Positions 30,703-38,467 of a stretch of DNA of 64,000 nt are shown here, one piece after another (the stretch's first letter is position 1; every line of letters begins with the position of its first letter). The position numbers and the translations under genes are program-made. The stretch covers positions 992,001-1,056,000 of the forward strand of contig NZ_JACHDO010000001.1 of the NCBI RefSeq assembly GCF_014201115.1, written 5' to 3'. The notes under the pieces are model-generated. The model ran no database searches. It had not been told where the DNA came from and saw only the letters and a list, made by a program, of their open reading frames with translations. Source of the DNA: Nocardiopsis metallicus (GTDB taxonomy: Bacteria; Actinomycetota; Actinomycetes; Streptosporangiales; Streptosporangiaceae).

Positions 30703-32247
30703 GTGAACTCTGGGCGTGCGGTACCCGAACTCGCCGAACCCTACTTGCGTGGGGTCCTGGCGACCGCCGGACTCGACGTCGAATACGTCCGCTCTGAGAA
30801 GGACACCGTCTACTACCTGGACGGTCAGGGCGAGGAGGTGGCCGTCCTGGACGTCGTGGGCGGCTACGGCTCCCTGCTCCTGGGGCACAACCACCCCGAC
30901 ATCAACGACTACGCCGTCGAACTGCTGAGCTCGGGCGTGCCGGTGCACGCCCAGTTCTCCAAACACCCCTATGCCAACGAGCTGGCGGACGCGCTCAACC
31001 GGATCCTGCACCGGGAGCTCGACACCGAGCAGCGCTTCTACGCCATCTTCACCAACAGCGGCGCCGAGGCGATCGAGGCGGCGGTCAAGAACGCCGAGCT
31101 CGACCGGCAGCTGCGCCTGGCCGACCTGACCGCGCGGATCGACACCGACATCGAGGCGGCCCGCGCGGCCGTCGCCGCCGGTGCGGCCACCCTGCCCGAG
31201 GGCCACACCGACGCCGACGCTCTGGCGGAGGGCGTCCGCTCCGACAACGCGGCCAGACTGGCCGCCGGGCCCCTCTTCCTCGCCCTGGAAGGCGGGTTCC
31301 ACGGCAAGCTGGTGGGCAGCGTGCAGTACACCCACAACGAGGTATACCGCTCACCCTTCAGTGCCCTGGCCGCACAAGCCAGGTTCGTCCCGCCCAACGA
31401 CGCCGGGGCGCTGCGCGCGGCCGTCGCCGCCGAGGACGCCCGGCTGGACACCCTGACCGTCGTCGACGGTCAGGTGCTGCGGACCGCGGTTCCCTTCCCG
31501 CTGTTCTGCGCCCTGCTCGTCGAACCGGTCCAGGGGGAGGGCGGTATTCACGAGCTGACGGCGGAGTTCGCCGAGCAGATCCGCCTGGTCTCCCAGGAGA
31601 TCGACTGCCCGGTCATCGTGGACGAGATCCAGAGCGGTATGGGCCGTACCGGCGCGTTCCTGTCCTCGGCCCAGATCGGGCTGGAGGGCGACTACTACAC
31701 GCTGGCCAAGACCCTGGGTGGGGGAGTGGCCAAGGCCGGGGTGATGCTGGTCCGGGAGAACCGCTACCGCGAGGCGTTCGAGATGGTCCACAGCTCGACC
31801 TTCGCCAAGGACGCCTTCTCCTGCCTGGTGGGTAACCGGGTGCTGGAGGTCCTGGAGGCCGATGACGGGGCGGTGTACCGCCGGGCTGCCGAGCGGGGTG
31901 AGCGGCTGCGGCGGATGCTGGAACTGATCGTGGAGGACTATCCGCAGGTCCTGCGCGAGGTGCGCGGACGCGGTCTGATCCTCGGGCTGGAGTTCGCCGA
32001 CCAGTCGGAGTCCGGCTCCGAGGAGATCAGGGAAAGGGCCCGCTCCGGGTTCTTCGGTTACCACCTGGCGGGGTATCTGCTCCGTGAGCACCGCATCCGG
32101 GTGTTCCCCACCGCGAGCGCCATGCAGACCCTGCGTTTCGAGCCCTCCGTGTACATCACCGACGCGGAGGTCGACCGACTGGAGCAGGGACTGCGCGAGC
32201 TGTGCCGGCTGTTGCGCGACGGGGACCCCAAGGTGTTCCAGTTCTGA
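30703..32247 (+). CDS. Class III PLP-dependent aminotransferase (514 aa)
   Basis: Omega-type transaminase. The sequence shows the PLP phosphate region TNSGAEAIEAAVKNA, the cofactor Asp307 in VDEIQSGMGRTG and the Schiff-base Lys336 in LAKTLGGG. An insertion of about 50 residues after AAVKNAELDRQL makes it longer than a typical 450-residue member. In polyketide alkaloid pathways such enzymes convert the reductively released aldehyde to a primary amine, which then cyclises; this is the most likely role here given the terminal R domain. The GTG at 30703 has GAAAGGAATC upstream; the ATG at 30679 would place that site inside the gene. The next gene, a flavoprotein, follows after 39 bases. Confidence 0.93.
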   Translation: MNSGRAVPELAEPYLRGVLATAGLDVEYVRSEKDTVYYLDGQGEEVAVLDVVGGYGSLLLGHNHPDINDYAVELLSSGVPVHAQFSKHPYANELADALNRILHRELDTEQRFYAIFTNSGAEAIEAAVKNAELDRQLRLADLTARIDTDIEAARAAVAAGAATLPEGHTDADALAEGVRSDNAARLAAGPLFLALEGGFHGKLVGSVQYTHNEVYRSPFSALAAQARFVPPNDAGALRAAVAAEDARLDTLTVVDGQVLRTAVPFPLFCALLVEPVQGEGGIHELTAEFAEQIRLVSQEIDCPVIVDEIQSGMGRTGAFLSSAQIGLEGDYYTLAKTLGGGVAKAGVMLVRENRYREAFEMVHSSTFAKDAFSCLVGNRVLEVLEADDGAVYRRAAERGERLRRMLELIVEDYPQVLREVRGRGLILGLEFADQSESGSEEIRERARSGFFGYHLAGYLLREHRIRVFPTASAMQTLRFEPSVYITDAEVDRLEQGLRELCRLLRDGDPKVFQF

Positions 32248-32286
32248 CCCCCCGGGGTCACCGCGAAGAGGAATGAGGACGAGGCA

Positions 32287-32730
32287 GTGTCGTTGCCCGT
32301 GCGAGAGCGAGAGAAGTTCCTGGCCGAACCGCGCATCGCCACCCTGGCGGTGCGGCGCGAGGGGGACGCGGGGCCGTTCACCGTGCCGATCTGGTACCAC
32401 TACGAACCGGGCGGCGACCCGTGGATCGTCACCTACCAGAAGTCGCGCAAGTCCCGGTTGATCGAACTGGCGGGTCGGTTCACACTGATGGTCGAACGCG
32501 TGGAGCCGACCCTGAGGCACGTCTCGGTGGAGGGGCCTGCCGAGCGTGAGGACGCCACCTGGGAGCAGCTCCGGGGGATCGCCACCCGCTACATGGGCGA
32601 GGAGGGCGGCCGCAGGTTCGTCGAGGAGAACTGGTCCTCCCCCGAGGGGCAGGTCCTCTACCGGCTGCGCCCCGAGCGGTGGGTCGGCCAGGACGTGGGC
32701 GCACTGCCGGGGATGAGGGTGGCGCGCTAG
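32287..32730 (+). CDS. PPOX-fold flavin/F420-dependent oxidoreductase (147 aa)
   Basis: Small split-barrel protein of the pyridoxamine 5'-phosphate oxidase-like superfamily. The pattern LAEPRIATLAVRREGDAGPFTVPIWYHYE near the N-terminus is characteristic, as are RKSRLIELAGRFTLMVE and the C-terminal LRPERWVGQD. Members bind FMN, F420 or heme. It is in one transcription unit with the aminotransferase and ends at a strong hairpin. A role in oxidising or reducing the piperideine ring is plausible, but sequence alone cannot show it. Start is a GTG; no better in-frame ATG exists upstream. Confidence 0.82.
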   Translation: MSLPVREREKFLAEPRIATLAVRREGDAGPFTVPIWYHYEPGGDPWIVTYQKSRKSRLIELAGRFTLMVERVEPTLRHVSVEGPAEREDATWEQLRGIATRYMGEEGGRRFVEENWSSPEGQVLYRLRPERWVGQDVGALPGMRVAR

Positions 32731-32756
32731 ATGTACTGACCACAGAGGATGTGTGC

Positions 32757-32789
32757 GGTGGGGCCGCCCCGCGGGGCGGCCCCACCTTT
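32757..32789. terminator. Strong two-way terminator hairpin
   Basis: GGTGGGGCCGCCCC and its exact complement GGCGGCCCCACC form a perfect GC stem at 32757-32786, followed by TTT. It lies between the convergent flavoprotein and VOC genes and would close both units. Confidence 0.85.
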
Positions 32790-32806
32790 CGCGTGTCCCG
32801 GTGGGC

Positions 32807-33358
32807 TCAGCTTCGGGAGCCGGCCTCCTCCCACGTCCCGTCGAAGGTGAACATGCGGGCGCTCTCGCCCTCGGCGGACGCCATCTCCGCGGGGATCTCG
32901 ATCACCTCCAGCTGGAGCCCCCACGGGGTGGTGAAGTACACCCACCGGTCACCGGCGAGCGGGCCCTCCTCGATGCTGCCGGGACTGCCGAGGAGGCGGA
33001 CCTCCGGGCGGCCGCGCAGGTAGTCGTTGGCCTTGTCGATGTCCTCGACCTGGATGGCCAGGTGGTGGCCGCCCACGTCACTCGCCTTCGGTACCCGCTT
33101 GCTCTGATCCGGGGCGGAGTACTCGAAGAGTTCGAGGTTGGTGGTCGGGCCCAGCCGGAGCAGGGCCAGGCGCACGGTGGAGTCGGGGTGGACGTCGAGC
33201 TTCTGGGCGATCCACTGCCCCTTGGGGTCCTCGACCGTGTCCAGGCGGTAGACGACAGCCGCCCCGAGCACCTCGGTGAAGAAGTCGACGGCCTCCTCCA
33301 GGGCGGGGACGGTGAGTCCGACGTGGTGGACCGACCGTGCTCCGGGAATTCCTGCCAT
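32807..33358 (-). CDS. VOC-family (glyoxalase/dioxygenase fold) protein (183 aa)
   Basis: Two beta-alpha-beta-beta-beta units are visible: the first starts ARSVHHVGLTVPALEEAVDFF and includes NLELFEY; the second starts GGHHLAIQVEDIDKANDYL and ends in GLQLEVIE. Candidate metal ligands are the His pair near residue 12, Glu in LELFE, His in GGHH and Glu in LEVIE. Such proteins act as isomerases, dioxygenases, epimerases or drug-binding resistance proteins. It is at the edge of the cluster next to the SARP gene. Function in the pathway is unknown. Confidence 0.82.
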   Translation of the reverse strand: MAGIPGARSVHHVGLTVPALEEAVDFFTEVLGAAVVYRLDTVEDPKGQWIAQKLDVHPDSTVRLALLRLGPTTNLELFEYSAPDQSKRVPKASDVGGHHLAIQVEDIDKANDYLRGRPEVRLLGSPGSIEEGPLAGDRWVYFTTPWGLQLEVIEIPAEMASAEGESARMFTFDGTWEEAGSRS

Positions 33359-33840
33359 GAGTGATGACCTCTTTGTTTGTCATATTGCTGAAACAATAAA
33401 GTGGAACAAAATGCCAGGGCGCACGCGCTGTCAATGGATTTGTCTGGGCGTTGGTGGGATGTTTGTCACTTCCCACTTCCATTCTGTTCACTCCCTGATC
33501 GCATGGAACGTCTCCTTGGTTCAGGCGTGCGCAGCGTGGCTCTCTCAGGTTAGGTGTTGCGCGCCGGATGGGCATATTGGTTGGGTGCCCTGTCCGGAAT
33601 CGGCCAGAACTTCGCTGGATGCGTGTCTTTGAATGTAGCCTTTGGGCGCAGTCTGTTCGGGGATATCTGCGGGAAGTGAATTTCCATCTTTTGTGTGCAT
33701 CGCGTTACAGTGCGGAATCGTTCCCGGTGGTGGAGGTTCACTCCTTGCCACACGGTCAGTGGACGCACGGTGCCCCGCTTCGGGCGTGAGAGAAGCGCAG
33801 GAGAGGTATGTGGATCCCCAATGGCTATGAGGAGTGAGCC
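33359..33840. other. Intergenic region between VOC gene and SARP gene
   Basis: This 482-bp divergent gap is unusually rich in A and T for the window. It contains a small palindrome TATTG-CTGAAA-CAATA at 33383-33398 just upstream of the VOC start, a candidate operator, and a possible -10 box TACAGT at 33706-33711 upstream of the SARP gene without a clear -35. Short open frames occur but none has a ribosome site and a family signature, so I see no gene here. Confidence 0.5.
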
Positions 33841-36027
33841 TTGGTTGAGTTCAGGATGCTCGGCCCGCTAGAGATGGTGCATGACGGCCGCAGCCAGGAC
33901 CTGAGGGGTGTCAAACAGAGGGCCACCCTGGCCTACCTGCTCCTACGCCCGAACCGGGCGGTGCCCACCAGCGAGCTGATATCGGCGCTCTGGGAGACAC
34001 AGGACCCGCCCCAGACGGCCCGCAAGATCATCCAGAACGCCGTGTGGAACCTCCGGCGAACCCTGGACACGTGCTCCACCGACCCTGATCCGGTCCGCCT
34101 ACGCACCCAGGAGCCCGGTTACGTCCTCTACGTCGGCACGGAGCAGGTGGACCTGCTTCGCTTCCAGAGACTGGCGGGGGAAGGGCGCGCGCTGCTGGTA
34201 GGCGGGAAGGCGGAGTCGGCCGAACGCGCTCTCAAGGAGGCGCTGTCGCTGTGGCGCGGTCCGCTCCTGGCCGACCTGGCGGAGGCAGGGATGCTCTGGC
34301 CCGAACTGGCCAGCATCCAGAACACCCGCCTGGACGTCGCCGAGGACTACTACGATGCCGCCCTGAGCGGAGGCCACCACCACTCCGTCCTGAGTGGACT
34401 GGAGACCCTCTCTGAGACCGAGCCCCTGCGGGAGCGGCTGAGCGGACAGCTGATGCTCGCCCTCTACCGCTGCGGGCGCCAGGCCGACGCCCTGCATGTA
34501 TACCAGCGGGTGCGCGGCACGCTCATCGAGGAACTGGGCCTGGAACCGGGGAGGGAGCTGCGCGGCATCCAGCAGGCCATCCTCGCCCACGACCCCGCGC
34601 TCATGACCTGGGACTGCTCTGACCCCGTGCGCCTGAGCCCCGCCGCCCCCGAGGAGCCGGCTGTCAGGACCCCGGACCGTGAAGGACCCGCCACGACACC
34701 CGCCACCGCAGCACCCGCCCCCGAAACAGCCGAGCCCGGGCGGAGCGCGGACACCCCGAGCATGAGCAGGTACTACGAGACCAGCGTGGTCATGATCCGG
34801 CTCAAGGTCCACCCGGACTGCCAGCTGCTGGACGCGGAGCGCGCTGACATGATCCGCCTGTACATGACCGACACCGTCCGTGAGGTCGTCGAGTGCTACG
34901 GGGGCAACGTCACAGCCGCGATCGGCACCACCGTCCTGGCCCTGTTCGAGCCCGGGGAGAAACACCGCGACCACGTGGGCCGGGCCTCCCACATGCTGCT
35001 GAACCTGCGCGAGATCCTCGCCGCAGACGAGGGCACGGTCTTCCCGGTCGGCGCACTGACCCTGAACGCCGCGGTGTGCAGCGGGGCGGCGGTGATCAGC
35101 CGGCACGAGACGCACGACGGCAACGTGCGGACCATGGTCCTGGGCCAGCTCGTCGAGAGGTGCGAGGAGCTCCTGGCCACCGCCGGGAGCAACGAGATCG
35201 TGGTGGACGAGTCCACCCGCAGCGCGCCCAACACCACGGTGCTCGTCGCCGGTTCGGACCAGTGCCGACGGGTCCTGACCGCGCGCTGGGAGTACCCGGA
35301 GTGCCACGAGGGCGCCCTGGTGGACCGCGACCACGAACTCGAGCTGCTGGAGGGCATGATCCGCTGGGTCCAGCACCGGCACACGCCCAAACTCGTCACC
35401 CTGCTCGGCGGCGCGGGCGTGGGCAAGACCCGGCTGCTCGTGGAACTCCAGCACCGTGCCGGTCTGAAGGGGGAGGACACCCGGGTGCTCGCGGTCCAGG
35501 TCCCCTCCCCCAGGTCCTTGGGGGCACGGGCGACCGACATCGTGATCGCGGGCCTGCTAGCCGAGTTCTGCGGCCTGAACCCGCACGACACCAGGGACGA
35601 GGCCCGCGAGAAACTGCGCCGGTGCGCGGGTGAGCTGTCCGCGGACGACGAGGAGGCGCTCACCGTCCTGCTCCCGCCGGGCCCCCTCCCCGCCAAGGGG
35701 GAGAGCTGCCCCGATCGGCTGGCGGCGCTGGTACGTCTGCTCAGACACGCGGCCCGCGAACGGACCCTGCTCCTGCTCTTGGACGATCTGCATCGTGCCC
35801 ACGACGATCTCCTGGGCGCCATCGAGGAGCTGGTGGGTACCGGCGACCTGACCCTGGTCGTGGTGACAGGAGCCCAGGAGGAGCTTCTGGAGCGCCGCCC
35901 CAGCTGGGGCGGCGCTCAGGGGCACGCGCTAACCCTCACTCTCGCACCCCTGCCGACCCTCACCCTGAGCGACTACGAGCACGCCCTGGAGGAGCGCCGC
36001 GCGGAACTGGCCGACGGTCGGGTCTGA
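33841..36027 (+). CDS. Large SARP regulator with degenerate nucleotide-cyclase and ATPase domains (728 aa)
   Basis: Probable cluster-situated activator. Residues 1-100 form an OmpR-type winged helix (RMLGPLEMVHDG to NAVWNLRRTLD); about 100-250 is the bacterial transcriptional activation domain (ending EELGLEPGRELRGIQQAIL). After a Pro/Ala linker, about 309-455 resembles class III adenylate/guanylate cyclases, but the metal-binding Asp positions appear lost (VVMIRLKVHP; AAIGTTVLALF instead of GD). From about 500 there is an ATPase with Walker A GGAGVGKT (523-530) and Walker B LLLLLDD (642-648). The protein stops soon after, unlike longer relatives such as PimR, which continue into a LuxR-associated half. 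Start is TTG with GAGGAGTGA upstream. Its likely targets are the heptad repeats near 19804 and 30622. Confidence 0.9.
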   Translation: MVEFRMLGPLEMVHDGRSQDLRGVKQRATLAYLLLRPNRAVPTSELISALWETQDPPQTARKIIQNAVWNLRRTLDTCSTDPDPVRLRTQEPGYVLYVGTEQVDLLRFQRLAGEGRALLVGGKAESAERALKEALSLWRGPLLADLAEAGMLWPELASIQNTRLDVAEDYYDAALSGGHHHSVLSGLETLSETEPLRERLSGQLMLALYRCGRQADALHVYQRVRGTLIEELGLEPGRELRGIQQAILAHDPALMTWDCSDPVRLSPAAPEEPAVRTPDREGPATTPATAAPAPETAEPGRSADTPSMSRYYETSVVMIRLKVHPDCQLLDAERADMIRLYMTDTVREVVECYGGNVTAAIGTTVLALFEPGEKHRDHVGRASHMLLNLREILAADEGTVFPVGALTLNAAVCSGAAVISRHETHDGNVRTMVLGQLVERCEELLATAGSNEIVVDESTRSAPNTTVLVAGSDQCRRVLTARWEYPECHEGALVDRDHELELLEGMIRWVQHRHTPKLVTLLGGAGVGKTRLLVELQHRAGLKGEDTRVLAVQVPSPRSLGARATDIVIAGLLAEFCGLNPHDTRDEAREKLRRCAGELSADDEEALTVLLPPGPLPAKGESCPDRLAALVRLLRHAARERTLLLLLDDLHRAHDDLLGAIEELVGTGDLTLVVVTGAQEELLERRPSWGGAQGHALTLTLAPLPTLTLSDYEHALEERRAELADGRV

Positions 36028-36115
36028 CACGCAGACGGGCCCGGACCTGCGCGCGGGAGCGGGGCCGGATGCGTAGAGTCAGTCACCCAGGGTGAGCATT
36101 GGGCGAGGGGGAACC

Positions 36116-37234
36116 ATGCCAGACCAGCGGCGGTACTGCTATGTGTCCGGTCTGCGCCTGGGGGTTCCGGCACTGGAGGAGCTCTGTGCCCAGGGCCGTC
36201 CGCCGCACCTGGTGGTCTCCTATCCGGCCGAACTGGCGCACCGCTCCGGCTACGTGGACTTCGAGGAGATCACCCGCCGTCACGACCTGCCCCACCTGCG
36301 AGCCGCCGACATCAACACCGACGAGGTGCGCGACGCCCTGAGCGCGCACCGGATCGACCTCATGGTGGTCGCGGGCTGGTCGCAGCTGGTCCACGAACAG
36401 GTCCTGTCCTCCCTGCCCTTGGGCGGCGTGGGCCTGCACCCCTCCCCGCTGCCGGTCGGCCGCGGCCGCGCGCCCATCCCCTGGACGATCCTGCGCGACA
36501 TGCGCTCCAGTGCCGTCACCCTCTTCCACCTCGAACGCGAGGCCGACGCGGGCGACGTCGTGGACCGCATCTGGTTCGACCTGGCCGCCGACGTCACCGC
36601 CACCGGCCTGTACGAGCGGGTCGCGCACCTGCAGTCCGAGCTGCTCGTACGCAACCTGGAGGCGCTCCTGGAGGAACGCGCCCCCCGCCGCCCGCAGACT
36701 GGCCACGTCTCCGTGTGGCCACGCCGCCGCCCCAGCGACGGCCGCCTGGACCTGACGGCTGCCGGACGGGACGTGGACCGGATGGTGCGCGCCCTGGCCG
36801 CCCCCTACCCCGGTGCCTTCGCGATGTTCGGCGGGGCCCGGATCACCCTGTGCGGAGGCAGCCTGTCCGAAGAGGTCGTGGGCGGCGACCCGGGCCAGAT
36901 CGTCTCCGCCGGGCCGGGCCGCGAGTGGGGTGTCACCTGCGGGGACGGCAGCGTGTTCGTGCCCGAGGCGGTGCGCGTGGACGAAGGCGTGCTCGCCGAT
37001 CCGACCTCCCTGGCCATGTTCCGTCCGGGGCGCTACTTCGACGCCCCCTCCGAGCACATGCTCGCCGCGACCCGCCGCACCCCGGTCCCCGGCAACGGCG
37101 ACGCCGAACACCGCCGTCCCGCCGCCCGGATCCATGACGGACCCGACGACCAGTTCGACGATGAGCTCGGCGGCCGCCACGGCGACCAGCTCGACAGCCG
37201 GTTCAACACCCGCGGCGGCCTCAACCGTCGATGA
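36116..37234 (+). CDS. Formyltransferase-fold protein (methionyl-tRNA formyltransferase-like), 372 aa
   Basis: The central motif GLHPSPLPVGRGRAPIPW matches the folate-binding loop of 10-formyltetrahydrofolate-dependent formyltransferases, and AGDVVDRI supplies the conserved Asp. The usual Asn two residues before the motif His is Gly here, so catalysis may be altered. A C-terminal domain of about 150 residues includes a Fmt-C-like part (GRITL-type segment) and ends in a disordered acidic tail. The ATG at 36116 has GGCGAGGGGGAACC upstream; an ATG 24 bases earlier is less likely. It overlaps the convergent DUF3866 gene by 14 bases. Sugar- or amino-acid-formylating relatives are alternatives. It is not clear whether it belongs to the cluster or to the conserved block. 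Confidence 0.75.
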   Translation: MPDQRRYCYVSGLRLGVPALEELCAQGRPPHLVVSYPAELAHRSGYVDFEEITRRHDLPHLRAADINTDEVRDALSAHRIDLMVVAGWSQLVHEQVLSSLPLGGVGLHPSPLPVGRGRAPIPWTILRDMRSSAVTLFHLEREADAGDVVDRIWFDLAADVTATGLYERVAHLQSELLVRNLEALLEERAPRRPQTGHVSVWPRRRPSDGRLDLTAAGRDVDRMVRALAAPYPGAFAMFGGARITLCGGSLSEEVVGGDPGQIVSAGPGREWGVTCGDGSVFVPEAVRVDEGVLADPTSLAMFRPGRYFDAPSEHMLAATRRTPVPGNGDAEHRRPAARIHDGPDDQFDDELGGRHGDQLDSRFNTRGGLNRR

Positions 37235-38339
37235 GGGTGGCGGCGTGCCGCCCGGCAGCGGCCGCGCTCAGGAAGGCCGCCCGGTCCTCCTCCAACCCGC
37301 GCCCCATCGTGGACACCTTCACCGGCAGCGACCGCACCTCGTCCTCCAGGCCCTGCACCGACACCTCCACGAGCGTGTGCCGCTCGCCCAGGTGCCAGGC
37401 CTGGTCGCGAACGCGCTCACCGAAGAAACCGGGCAGGCTGGGGACCACCACGTCCGCCGGGGCCAGGGCCACCCGCCCGTAGGCGGTCAGGCTGTGGTGT
37501 GACACTCCCCGGTGCCGACCGCGCGCGTCCGCCTCACTGATCCGCAGGCTGGCCACCGGCCGCCCGCCCAGGACGGCCGCGGCATTGATCGCCTCGCCGC
37601 AGGCCACCCCCGAGAACCCCCACGGGGTGCCGGTCCCCAGGTTGCCCGGCCCCTGGCACACCACCGCGATCTGCGCCCCCAGCACGTGCCGGGCGGCCAG
37701 CAGCCCCGAATGCACGGTGACCGCCTCCAGGTCGCCGCCGAAAGCCTGCCCCGTCGTCACACACCCGGTGAGCAGGCCGTCCTCGCGCAGCGCCCCCACG
37801 ATCCGCGAGAACGCGGCGGGCAGCGCTCCGCCGTCCAGCATCACGTTGACCACCCGGGTGCCGGGGCGTTCGGCGCGCACCCCCGCCAGCACGGCGGGCA
37901 GCGCGGAGTGCAGGTCGGCCACGACCACCGGCATCCCGTCGATCCCGTCGGCCGTACGCAGCGCCTCGTGGTGCGGCGAACCCTGCTCGTCCGCGCCCAG
38001 CACGGTGGCCTGGAGCGGGGTGTAGCGGGCCTTGACCAGGTGCCCGGGGCCTTGGCGGTCCGCGGGAAGCCGATCGGGGAGGGCCACCACCAGGGCGTAT
38101 CCGCCGGTGCCCAGCCCCAGGTCCAGCGCCCCGGTGTTGAGCAGGACGGTGTCGCCGACCTCGGGGGTGCCGACCAGGTCCGTGTAGGCCAGCGCACGGC
38201 AGGTCACCGACGCCTCCGAGCTCTTACCGGTACCCTCTCCTGTGCCTTCCCCGTCAGCGGGTACCGAGACCGCGCACAGACGGACCCCGGGCCAGGAGGG
38301 CAGGACCTGACGGACTTCACCACGGCGCCACCGGATCAT
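37221..38339 (-). CDS. DUF3866 family protein (372 aa)
   Basis: Conserved actinobacterial protein of unknown function. It begins MIRWRRGEVRQVLPSWPGV and carries the family-typical segments YTDLVGTPEVGDTVLLNT, GHLVKARYTPLQ and QGPGNLGTGTPWGFSG. Homologues usually lie beside proteasome-related genes such as pafBC, as here (divergent, 128 bases apart). The ATG at 38339 is chosen because it starts directly at the conserved N-terminus. Confidence 0.85.
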   Translation of the reverse strand: MIRWRRGEVRQVLPSWPGVRLCAVSVPADGEGTGEGTGKSSEASVTCRALAYTDLVGTPEVGDTVLLNTGALDLGLGTGGYALVVALPDRLPADRQGPGHLVKARYTPLQATVLGADEQGSPHHEALRTADGIDGMPVVVADLHSALPAVLAGVRAERPGTRVVNVMLDGGALPAAFSRIVGALREDGLLTGCVTTGQAFGGDLEAVTVHSGLLAARHVLGAQIAVVCQGPGNLGTGTPWGFSGVACGEAINAAAVLGGRPVASLRISEADARGRHRGVSHHSLTAYGRVALAPADVVVPSLPGFFGERVRDQAWHLGERHTLVEVSVQGLEDEVRSLPVKVSTMGRGLEEDRAAFLSAAAAGRHAATLIDG

Positions 38340-38467
38340 GCTGGGCACGGTACCGTCGGAGCTGAACCGAAGGTGGGAGGACGCGCCCTGGCGGCCCCGC
38401 CCGGTCCAACCACCAGACGGTGACCCCACCACAGCGGGCAACACAGCGGGTAAGAGGAGTGCGGACG

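Noticed and set aside
33359-33840. Short open frames upstream of the SARP gene
   Set aside because: No ribosome sites, no family motifs, and the DNA is AT-rich regulatory-type sequence.
34770-35210. Active adenylate or guanylate cyclase
   Set aside because: The fold is recognisable but the metal-binding Asp positions seem absent, so cyclase activity is unlikely.
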